A DNA stretch of 8,427 nt from an uncultured Selenomonadaceae bacterium. Its GTDB lineage: Bacteria; Bacillota; Negativicutes; Selenomonadales; Selenomonadaceae. Position numbers and translations under genes: made by a program. Numbering within the stretch: position 1 is the stretch's first letter; the number at the start of each line of letters is the position of its first letter. Positions 1 through 5,377 of the stretch are shown piece by piece. The stretch covers positions 1 to 8,427 of the forward strand of contig CAJOQC010000248.1 of assembly GCA_905236785.1 (NCBI GenBank), written 5' to 3'. The notes beneath the pieces were generated by a model. That model was given only the letters and a program-made list of their open reading frames with translations, made no database searches and had not been told where the DNA came from.

Positions 1-1019
1 ACGCTGACCTTTTTCCCGCTTTTTAGATATTCGATAATCCTTGCTCTTCTGTGTCGCAAGAATTTTGCATCCGTTGCCTTTGTCGCCAACATTTCAAAAA
101 ACACACGCTTGGGGATTTTGGGATAACGGCTGTATCCTTCGGAGCGTTTTAATGCTCGCTCACCCATGACAGTAATCTTAAACGCATCTATTTTAATCGT
201 ATATTCTGAGCCGTCGTACCTCTCGTTGCGAATTACTTTGACTTTTGTAACCCAACCCATTTTTTGACACCAACCGGCAATCATTCGACCGTATTTATCG
301 GAATCTCCCTCAAGATTATTGCGAACGCTTGCGCGTTCCGTCGGCGACACTTCGTTGAGAATTGCGGCATAATAAGCCTGCGGAACGGATGTAAAACCTT
401 TTTCGCCGACAAAGCCAAGTTCTCTGCCTATTTCAAATTTGGTGTGAGGTTCCTTGTTACCGAGCAAAGAAAGTACGCGGCAAACAGGGGGATAGGAAAG
501 AAGAGCCTCTCCGTAAATCTTATGCTCTTCTTTACTGCCGTCTGCCGCATTAACCAACCTTTCTCCGGCGGGCGATACTTTACAGACATCGGCGGCAACA
601 TCGTACTCGACAAGCCCCGTAGATATTGCCCAACGCAGGTAGCCATCTGCGCTCCAGTCGTCAACATAAGGCTTCTTCATCGTCGTTGTTTCGCCGGACA
701 ACGTCTTTACGTCAACATTTTTTTGAGCATCAATACAGGCTTGAACAAGCCCGGTACACAAAACCTTTCTTCGAGATGTGCTGCCGCCTTTGCCTTTAAG
801 AACAGCATAATTTATCGGTTCAACCGACGAATGATTCAGTAATTCAACAAACAGCTTAAAATGCTCTTCACTTATCAAATCGTTTTTTAACAGCAGTGGT
901 AGCCGTACGTTTTTAAGATATTCTCTAAATGGTGATGTGGGGACAAACATTGCAACAACGTTTTTCAGCGTTCTTAAACTGCCGGGATTTTGCACCCAAC
1001 CCAAAGTCCTTTTAGCCAT
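1..1019 (-). CDS. FokI-like type IIS restriction endonuclease, N-terminal DNA-recognition part (runs off left edge)
   Basis: An open frame from ATG at 1019 runs 339 codons to the window edge with no stop. Compared from memory with FokI (about 580 residues), similarity covers the whole visible part: GWVQNPG at residues 7-13, DDWSADGYLRWA at 120-131 (FokI DNWSSDGFLRWA), SYPP at 175-178, TKFEIGRELGF at 193-203, NNLEGDSDKY at 234-243 (FokI NNWEGSSDKY), and IPKRVFFEMLAT at 302-313 (FokI VPKRVYWEMLAT). The Gln-Asn, Trp, and Asn/Glu/Lys positions that I recall contacting GGATG in the FokI structure (Q12, N13, W105, N217, E220, K225) are all kept. By analogy this is the recognition module, and the PD-(D/E)xK cleavage domain would lie off the window. 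The start follows a GAGGT ribosome site four bases upstream and gives an N-terminus like that of FokI. The gene begins 7 bases after the second methyltransferase, consistent with one operon. Family assignment is strong; the site is inferred. Confidence 0.9.
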   Translation of the reverse strand, partial: MAKRTLGWVQNPGSLRTLKNVVAMFVPTSPFREYLKNVRLPLLLKNDLISEEHFKLFVELLNHSSVEPINYAVLKGKGGSTSRRKVLCTGLVQACIDAQKNVDVKTLSGETTTMKKPYVDDWSADGYLRWAISTGLVEYDVAADVCKVSPAGERLVNAADGSKEEHKIYGEALLSYPPVCRVLSLLGNKEPHTKFEIGRELGFVGEKGFTSVPQAYYAAILNEVSPTERASVRNNLEGDSDKYGRMIAGWCQKMGWVTKVKVIRNERYDGSEYTIKIDAFKITVMGERALKRSEGYSRYPKIPKRVFFEMLATKATDAKFLRHRRARIIEYLKSGKKVS

Positions 1020-1023
1020 TTTT

Positions 1024-1029
1024 ACCTCA
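1024..1029 (-). promoter_or_regulatory. Ribosome binding site of the endonuclease gene, overlapping the methylase stop codon
   Basis: On the minus strand the bases read TGAGGT. The TGA is the stop codon of the upstream methyltransferase and GAGGT is the Shine-Dalgarno sequence for the endonuclease ATG at 1019, with a four-base A spacer. Ribosomes ending the methylase sit on this site, so endonuclease translation is probably coupled to completed methylase synthesis. Confidence 0.7.
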
Positions 1030-1872
1030 ATAATTCGTTATGACAACTTCTCGGGTCAAAAACTTGCCGTTTTCGGTGTGATAATTACAATTATTGTAAT
1101 CAACCGTAACATCATGAAGCCGATAATTATTTTTCTTTGCCCATTTTATCAACATATCGTTTGTTTGTCCTTTGTGTTCGGTTACGTTTGAAAGAGCAAA
1201 GCGCACATTCTTTTCGTTTAATTCGTCAAGTATCGAAAACAGACGTGCATCATCTGCGGATGTCCAGCCCTTAAAACCGCGTTTCCCGTCGTTGTAACTT
1301 CCGCAGGTAAGCAGATACGGCGGGTCGGCATAGATAAAATCATCCGCTTGCAGTTTGCCGTAATCAAAATTTTCAAAGGACCGCGCCGTAAACTCAATGT
1401 TTTTTATGCTTTCATGAAACTTTATAAAATTTTTTCGCATTACCGCATTAAATGAACTGCGCCCCCTGCCAAAAGGATTGTTATACTCATGATTAGAATT
1501 AAAACGAAACTGATAGTTAAAACTGTAGCACATAAGAACATACAAATCGAGGGGATTTTGCGTTTTGTTGTAAAAGTCGCGAAAAGCAATATACCCCCGA
1601 GAATTTTCCTTGCTTAATTGCCATTCGGCAATTTTCCCGTCTATATAGCTCAAAATGTCATCAATGTCGTTGCTTTGAAAAGCCCGATATATTTCGATGA
1701 GATGATAATTTATATCATTGGAAATTATATGGCTTGCCTTGGTGTTTATGCTCACGTCGCAACCGCCGCAAAAAATATCAACGAACAAAGATATTTCACG
1801 GGGAAAAATCTCTTCCAGTCTGTTTATTATTCGATATTTGTTGCCAATATAGTTCATGGGGGATTTTTGCAT
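1027..1872 (-). CDS. DNA adenine methyltransferase, D12/Dam class, second of the pair (FokI methylase half-like)
   Basis: Predicted to transfer a methyl group from S-adenosylmethionine to the N6 of adenine on one strand of the asymmetric restriction site. It has 281 residues when started at ATG 1872. Motifs appear in the alpha-class order: MNYIGNKYR (motif X) at 6-14, DIFCGGCDV (motif I, AdoMet binding) at 32-40, the Dam-like NPFGRGRSSFN segment near 132-142, and the catalytic DPPY (motif IV) at 183-186. The cysteine inside motif I is a little unusual but occurs at an otherwise small-residue position. A GTG at 1875 lies directly before the ATG. The GAGGA ribosome site is 7 bases from the ATG but only 4 from the GTG, so ATG is preferred, giving a one-base TGATG overlap with the upstream methylase. 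An orphan Dam-type GATC enzyme is less likely given the partner methylase and adjacent endonuclease. Which strand it modifies is unknown. Confidence 0.9.
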   Translation of the reverse strand: MQKSPMNYIGNKYRIINRLEEIFPREISLFVDIFCGGCDVSINTKASHIISNDINYHLIEIYRAFQSNDIDDILSYIDGKIAEWQLSKENSRGYIAFRDFYNKTQNPLDLYVLMCYSFNYQFRFNSNHEYNNPFGRGRSSFNAVMRKNFIKFHESIKNIEFTARSFENFDYGKLQADDFIYADPPYLLTCGSYNDGKRGFKGWTSADDARLFSILDELNEKNVRFALSNVTEHKGQTNDMLIKWAKKNNYRLHDVTVDYNNCNYHTENGKFLTREVVITNY

Positions 1873-2903
1873 CACTGTGTCCTCTTTTGCAAAAAATAAA
1901 TCTGTTCCCTTAAGCCTTTTTTATTGTTGGGGATTTTGTTTTTATAGCGACGATAAGGAAACTCAAACAGCTTAAACGAGCCGTTTGCCGCATACATTTT
2001 ACATAAATCCGTAAGTTGCTCCGTGGATATTAAGCCTTCATTGTTGTAACTTATCATAATATAGCGGGCGTTGGCGTTTTTTAAGAGGTATAAAAACGCA
2101 TCGACAACGGTATTTTTTTTGCAAAATATTGACTTTTGCCCGCTGTAATCCCGCATCCCCGTGATGCCCGTTATCGTTGGATTGTCATATTTGGCAACGG
2201 TTTCCAAAATGTGATAGTTTGGCAAATACTCTCGGGAATTATACGGCGGGTCGGCATACAACACATCTGTTTTACAAGGGAGTATTTCGCTAAAATCTTT
2301 ATTAAAACAAATATTCTTCTTATGATTGTCATAAATTTCCAAAGGTCGCAATTCCAATTTTTTGTATGTACGAGCATCCCAATATTTCAAATACGCAGCA
2401 AAAATTCCCGTTATATTGGCCACATAAGGAATTGACGCTATAAGCGTTGCCAACAGATAAAAATATTCGTTTTCGTTAATATTGCCCGCTTTGTACCAAG
2501 TTTGTATTTGCTGACGGACGGCATCTATTCTAAGCGCATTTTCGGGCTGAAAATACATTCGCTCGCTTCCGTTTCCCGGGCTGTAGTTATTGTAAACAAA
2601 GGCTGTTTGCCGATTATAATTTAATTTATCGGTGGGTGCGGTGTTCAAAAAATCAATAATATTCGGCAAATCCAACCCGTCAAAGGTCGGCGTTTTGTTT
2701 AGGGAAATCGTTGCTCTTGACAAAACGTAACTAAAATAAAGAAAATCATTGCTTATAACGCGGAAATTTCTTTTTTTTATAGCAAGAGAAACCGCGCCCG
2801 AACCTGCAAACACATCGGTTATTGTTTCGGCATCGGGCGCATTTTCCCGTATAACGTTATATATCTCGTCGGTCAGCAACGACTTGCCGCCGATAAATCG
2901 CAT
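1872..2903 (-). CDS. DNA adenine methyltransferase, D12 class, first of the pair (FokI methylase half-like)
   Basis: Predicted N6-adenine methyltransferase of 343 residues. Motif X MRFIGGK is at the extreme N-terminus (1-7), motif I DVFAGSGAVS at 30-39, and catalytic DPPYNSREY at 218-226, followed by the HILETVAKYDNP stretch seen in the FokI/StsI-like branch. ISYNNEG at 284-290 and a basic YRRYK segment at 317-321 close the domain. Between motifs I and IV lies a long insert (about 60-200) that is probably the target-recognition region. Its N-terminus resembles that of the fused FokI methyltransferase as I recall it, so it likely corresponds to that enzyme's first half, protecting one strand of GGATG/CATCC. 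The start is ATG 2903 with GAGG nine bases upstream. It begins 30 bases after tatC and overlaps the next methylase by one base. Its A+T content is clearly higher than that of tatC beside it (one sampled 60-base line is 37% G+C), which suggests acquisition from elsewhere. Confidence 0.92.
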   Translation of the reverse strand: MRFIGGKSLLTDEIYNVIRENAPDAETITDVFAGSGAVSLAIKKRNFRVISNDFLYFSYVLSRATISLNKTPTFDGLDLPNIIDFLNTAPTDKLNYNRQTAFVYNNYSPGNGSERMYFQPENALRIDAVRQQIQTWYKAGNINENEYFYLLATLIASIPYVANITGIFAAYLKYWDARTYKKLELRPLEIYDNHKKNICFNKDFSEILPCKTDVLYADPPYNSREYLPNYHILETVAKYDNPTITGITGMRDYSGQKSIFCKKNTVVDAFLYLLKNANARYIMISYNNEGLISTEQLTDLCKMYAANGSFKLFEFPYRRYKNKIPNNKKGLREQIYFLQKRTQ

Positions 2904-2933
2904 CGATAATCGCCTCGCTGTGTAATATAGTTT
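2904..2933 (-). promoter_or_regulatory. tatC / R-M junction with methylase ribosome site and a weak -10-like box
   Basis: This 30-base gap separates the tatC stop from the first methylase. It holds GAGG (2916-2913) as the ribosome site and TATATT (2929-2924), which could be a -10 box. The hexamer 17 bases further upstream, inside the end of tatC, is GTATGT and matches the -35 consensus poorly. There is no hairpin plus T-run, so tatC transcription probably continues into the R-M genes. A private weak promoter is possible but unproven. Confidence 0.3.
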
Positions 2934-3707
2934 TTAATTCCCGATCACATACCGCACCGCCAAATAACTTATGCCGTACAAAACAATCATGGGCAAAGCT
3001 ATCATGGACTGGGTGAAAATGTCCGGCGTGGGGGTTATTATCGCGCCAAGCACAAAGGAGGCAAACACCACCACGCGCCAATATTTTTTTAGCGCCGACG
3101 AATTTACAATTCCCATTTTGCCCAAAACGATAATAACAAGCGGGAGTTCAAAGACAAATCCAAAGGGCAAAATGAACATCAGCACAAAATCAAAATATTT
3201 GCCCACCGAAAACATTGCCGTCAAATCCTCGCCGCCGAAACTAAGAAAGAATTTTAACGCCGCCGGCAACACAAGGAAAAAGGAAAAGGCCAAGCCCACA
3301 AAAAACAACAGCACCGATGACGGCACAAGAACGCCCAAAACCGTCCGCTCCCGCGCCGTAAGCGCCGGCAAAAAGAACCGCCACACCTCAAAGAATATCA
3401 CCGGCAACGCCAACAAAAAGCCCGCGCCCACAGCGACTTTTATATAGGTGAAAAAAGCCTCCGACGGCTGCATATAATATAGCTTGCCCGCCGGCAGGGT
3501 CAAAAGGCGCATAATGTCGTCAATATAGAACCAACATATAAAACTGCCCGCCGCCACGGACAACAGGCACTTTATGAGCCGACTTCTGAGTTCCTCAAGA
3601 TGCCGTATAATGCTCATGTTGCCTTCGTCTTCGGCGGTGGGTTCGTCGTTTGCGCTGTTTAATTCTTCCTTTTGCTCTAAGGCTTTATCTTCTGTCCTGT
3701 CGCTCAT
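2934..3707 (-). CDS. tatC: Twin-arginine translocase subunit TatC
   Basis: Polytopic inner-membrane receptor that binds the twin-arginine signal peptide of folded proteins and recruits TatA for their export. The 257 residues fit the family's usual 240-260 plus a 30-residue acidic, soluble N-terminal extension. Family landmarks are visible: HLEELRSR at 36-43 before the first membrane helix, PSEAF at 81-85, FEVWRFFLPALTARER at 106-121, the ELP glutamate at 187 inside a membrane helix, and TPTPDIFTQ at 225-233. Six hydrophobic segments can be counted. The ATG overlaps the tatA stop by four bases (ATGA), which fixes the start and implies translational coupling; an internal ATG at residue 31 is the only other choice. 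It is the last gene before the composition shift into the R-M module. Confidence 0.97.
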   Translation of the reverse strand: MSDRTEDKALEQKEELNSANDEPTAEDEGNMSIIRHLEELRSRLIKCLLSVAAGSFICWFYIDDIMRLLTLPAGKLYYMQPSEAFFTYIKVAVGAGFLLALPVIFFEVWRFFLPALTARERTVLGVLVPSSVLLFFVGLAFSFFLVLPAALKFFLSFGGEDLTAMFSVGKYFDFVLMFILPFGFVFELPLVIIVLGKMGIVNSSALKKYWRVVVFASFVLGAIITPTPDIFTQSMIALPMIVLYGISYLAVRYVIGN

Positions 3708-3892
3708 TTTTTCTCTTCACTCAAATCGGCGGCGGCAATTTCCTGCGGCTTTTCTTCTTCCCTGTTGGCAGACTTAAATTCGCGTATGCTCTTGCCGAGG
3801 GCTTTTCCTATGTCGGGGAGTTTCCCCGGACCGAAAATAACCAAACCGATTATCAAAATAAGCACCAATTCCGGCACACCGAGTCCAAACAT
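3704..3892 (-). CDS. tatA: Twin-arginine translocase subunit TatA
   Basis: Small (62 residues) pore-forming or membrane-thinning subunit of the Tat export pathway. It has the classic layout: a short N-terminal hydrophobic helix (PELVLILIIGLVIFG, 7-21), the FGP hinge and KLP at 20-26, an amphipathic helix (27-45), and a short charged tail ending in EEKK. A strong GGAGGT site precedes the ATG. It lies 16 bases after a longer paralog and overlaps tatC by four bases. The first 43 residues match the paralog at 28 positions by direct count, which points to a tandem duplication. Confidence 0.96.
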   Translation of the reverse strand: MFGLGVPELVLILIIGLVIFGPGKLPDIGKALGKSIREFKSANREEEKPQEIAAADLSEEKK

Positions 3893-3908
3893 TTTTTTAC
3901 CTCCGAAT

Positions 3909-4304
3909 TTATGATTTTTGCGTATTTTCTTTTTCCGTTGCTGCGTCCGTCATGTTTTTGGCTAACTCCGCCCGCACAGACTCCTGTGTCGGCGGGGTGT
4001 ACGGGGGCGGCGCGTCCTGCCTTTCCGCTTGCTCGGCGGCAACAACCATGGATGCTGCGGTCGCTTCCGTTTGTGTTTGTGTTGCGGCCGCTGCCACAGT
4101 TGAAGGCGGTGTCCTTTTGGGTTGCGCGGGCGGCGCGGGTTCTTCCTCCGCGTTTATGGCTACGCTTAGGGCGTTTGATGCTTTTCTGAACTCTCTTAAA
4201 CCCTTCCCCACGGCGCGGCCGACTTCCGGCAATTTCGACGGGCCGAACACTATAAGCCCCACAATCAGGATAAGCACCAATTCGGGAATACCAATGCCAA
4301 ACAT
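3909..4304 (-). CDS. tatA: Second TatA-family subunit with long Ala/Pro/Gln-rich tail (possible TatB role)
   Basis: The first 43 residues form a standard TatA unit: N-terminal membrane helix PELVLILIVGLIVFGP (7-22), KLPE (24-27) and an amphipathic helix with REF. After that comes a low-complexity tail of about 85 residues rich in Ala, Pro, Gln, Thr and Glu, ending in QKS, giving 131 residues, nearer to TatB than to TatA in length. The FGP hinge and close identity to the adjacent TatA argue for a TatA paralog, while length and the three-gene tat cluster allow a TatB-like function. It starts at ATG 4304 with an AGAGG ribosome site, 15 bases after the polyprenyl synthase stop. The tail is not recognisable as a folded domain and is presumably disordered in the cytoplasm. 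Confidence 0.9.
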   Translation of the reverse strand: MFGIGIPELVLILIVGLIVFGPSKLPEVGRAVGKGLREFRKASNALSVAINAEEEPAPPAQPKRTPPSTVAAAATQTQTEATAASMVVAAEQAERQDAPPPYTPPTQESVRAELAKNMTDAATEKENTQKS

Positions 4305-4319
4305 TTCGTCGCCTCTTTT

Positions 4320-5288
4320 CTAAAAGTCCCGCTTAACGATAAAATCAGCCGCCTCGGTGAGGGCGTTGCGTATCGATGGGGGCAAATTATCGGGAAGGGC
4401 GTGTTTTGCCCGCTCGACAAAATCCTCCGCCTTGGCGCGGGCAAAGTCTGCGCCGTCGGATTCACGCACAATGGCCAAGGCGCGGGCGGCATCTGCGTCG
4501 CTCATTTGCGGATTTTTCAAAATCGCCGTCAATTCATCCCGATCAAGGCTAACTTCCATGGCGCGAATGACCGGCAACGTGGTTATCCCTTGCCGAATAT
4601 CGTTGCCGGCAGGTTTTCCTATTTGCTCTTGAGATTCTGTTATATCCAAAACATCGTCGATTATCTGAAAGGCCATGCCGATTGAATGCCCGTAGGTGGC
4701 CAAGCCCTGCGCGTCTTGCGGGTTTAATTTTGCCTCCGCGCCGCCAAGCTCGCAACAAATTTCCAAAAAATCCGCCGTTTTTTTGCGGATACGGTTGTAA
4801 TAATCATCAAAATCCGCCGAGGCCGTATAGGCTGTTTGAGTTTCGATTATTTCGCCCACGGACAAATCCTCAACAAGTTTTGCCAATTTGCGACAGACAA
4901 AATCGCCGTAATTTCCTTCGGCTACCAAGCGAAAGGCGGCGGCAAAAATATAATCGCCGGTCAAAATCGAAACCTGCCGCCCCCATTTGGCATGAGCCGT
5001 AGGCACGCCGCGCCGTAACGCCGCCGCGTCGATAACGTCGTCATGCACCAAAGATGCCGTATGGATAAGCTCTAAAGCCGCCGCCAAGGGCAAAACATTC
5101 TTTAGCGAAAAATTCTCGCCGCAGCGCGCCGTCACAATAAAAAGAGCGGGGCGAAGCCGTTTGCCGCCCGACTTAATGATATACTCGCAAGCGTCGCCCA
5201 CAAACCCCCGGGGGCCGCGTACCGCATCAAGCAAAAAATCCTCAAGCTGTGTCAAATCCTCTTGCACACAGTTTATAATTCCCGTCAA
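4320..5288 (-). CDS. Long-chain polyprenyl diphosphate synthase (heptaprenyl/octaprenyl type), TTG start
   Basis: Condenses isopentenyl diphosphate onto an allylic diphosphate to build the long prenyl tail of a quinone or related lipid. It shows the trans-prenyltransferase motifs in order: SGGKRLRP, the first aspartate motif DDVID (HTASLVHDDVID), GDYIF, the second aspartate motif DDVLD, and a K-x(3)-ND-IRQG-ITTLP segment. The residue five before the first Asp is Ala, as in long-chain enzymes, while short-chain farnesyl or geranylgeranyl enzymes usually carry an aromatic or other bulky residue. I place the start at TTG 5288, because GAGGTG lies six bases upstream and the resulting 322 residues fit the family. 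The frame is open to ATG 5381 (353 residues), but those extra 31 residues are Cys-rich and have no counterpart that I know of. It is the small subunit-independent type by appearance, equivalent to IspB or HepT; exact chain length cannot be read from sequence. Confidence 0.93.
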   Translation of the reverse strand: MTGIINCVQEDLTQLEDFLLDAVRGPRGFVGDACEYIIKSGGKRLRPALFIVTARCGENFSLKNVLPLAAALELIHTASLVHDDVIDAAALRRGVPTAHAKWGRQVSILTGDYIFAAAFRLVAEGNYGDFVCRKLAKLVEDLSVGEIIETQTAYTASADFDDYYNRIRKKTADFLEICCELGGAEAKLNPQDAQGLATYGHSIGMAFQIIDDVLDITESQEQIGKPAGNDIRQGITTLPVIRAMEVSLDRDELTAILKNPQMSDADAARALAIVRESDGADFARAKAEDFVERAKHALPDNLPPSIRNALTEAADFIVKRDF

Positions 5289-5294
5289 ATTAAG

Positions 5295-5300
5295 CACCTC
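5295..5300 (-). promoter_or_regulatory. Ribosome binding site that decides the TTG start of the polyprenyl synthase
   Basis: The minus strand reads GAGGTG here, six bases before TTG at 5288. The other in-frame candidates, ATG 5381 and ATG 5315, lack a comparable site. This is the main reason for choosing the shorter 322-residue protein. Confidence 0.7.
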
Positions 5301-5325
5301 ACAAAAATAATGCATACCGCGAAAC

Positions 5326-5354
5326 ATTATAATACATTCCCCGCAAATTTGCAC
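5326..5354 (-). promoter_or_regulatory. Candidate internal promoter ahead of the polyprenyl synthase
   Basis: The 89-base gap between the comEC stop and the TTG start is the longest in the cluster. It contains a perfect TATAAT (5331-5326). The hexamer 17 bases upstream, GTGCAA (5354-5349), matches TTGACA at only three positions, so the -35 is weak and an activator might be needed. Initiation near 5319 would give a leader of about 30 bases that includes the ribosome site. The placement makes a promoter for the prenyl/Tat genes, separate from the competence genes, plausible. Confidence 0.4.
5343..5352. repeat. Perfect 10-base palindrome GCAAATTTGC, possible operator
   Basis: The sequence GCAAATTTGC is identical on both strands and overlaps the presumed -35 region of the candidate promoter, eleven bases before its -10 box. 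Such placement suits a small dimeric regulator. The flanking bases do not extend the symmetry, and short AT-centred palindromes occur by chance, so this is a suggestion only. Confidence 0.25.
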
Positions 5355-5377
5355 GTTTTTATGACAGAGCAAAAATT

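Noticed and set aside
264..842. 192-residue plus-strand open frame
   Set aside because: It lies wholly antisense to the FokI-like endonuclease frame, has no recognisable domain and reflects codon composition of the real gene.
1027..1872. Orphan Dam (GATC) methylase or a DpnII-type system
   Set aside because: The paired methylase and the adjacent FokI-like endonuclease fit a type IIS GGATG system better; DpnII-type endonucleases are unrelated to the frame at 1-1019.
2904..2933. Rho-independent terminator between tatC and the R-M genes
   Set aside because: No stem-loop followed by a T-run exists in the 30-base gap on the minus strand.
2971..3447. 158-residue plus-strand open frame
   Set aside because: Antisense to tatC; its low-complexity Lys/Thr/Asn protein is the mirror of hydrophobic helices.
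3909..4304. Calling the long Tat gene tatB outright
   Set aside because: The FGP hinge and strong identity to the neighbouring TatA argue for the TatA family; only length and position suggest TatB.
3952..4323. Ala/Gly/Val/Ser-rich plus-strand frame opposite the long tatA copy
   Set aside because: Mirror of the Ala/Pro/Gln tail; no ribosome site or homologous feature.
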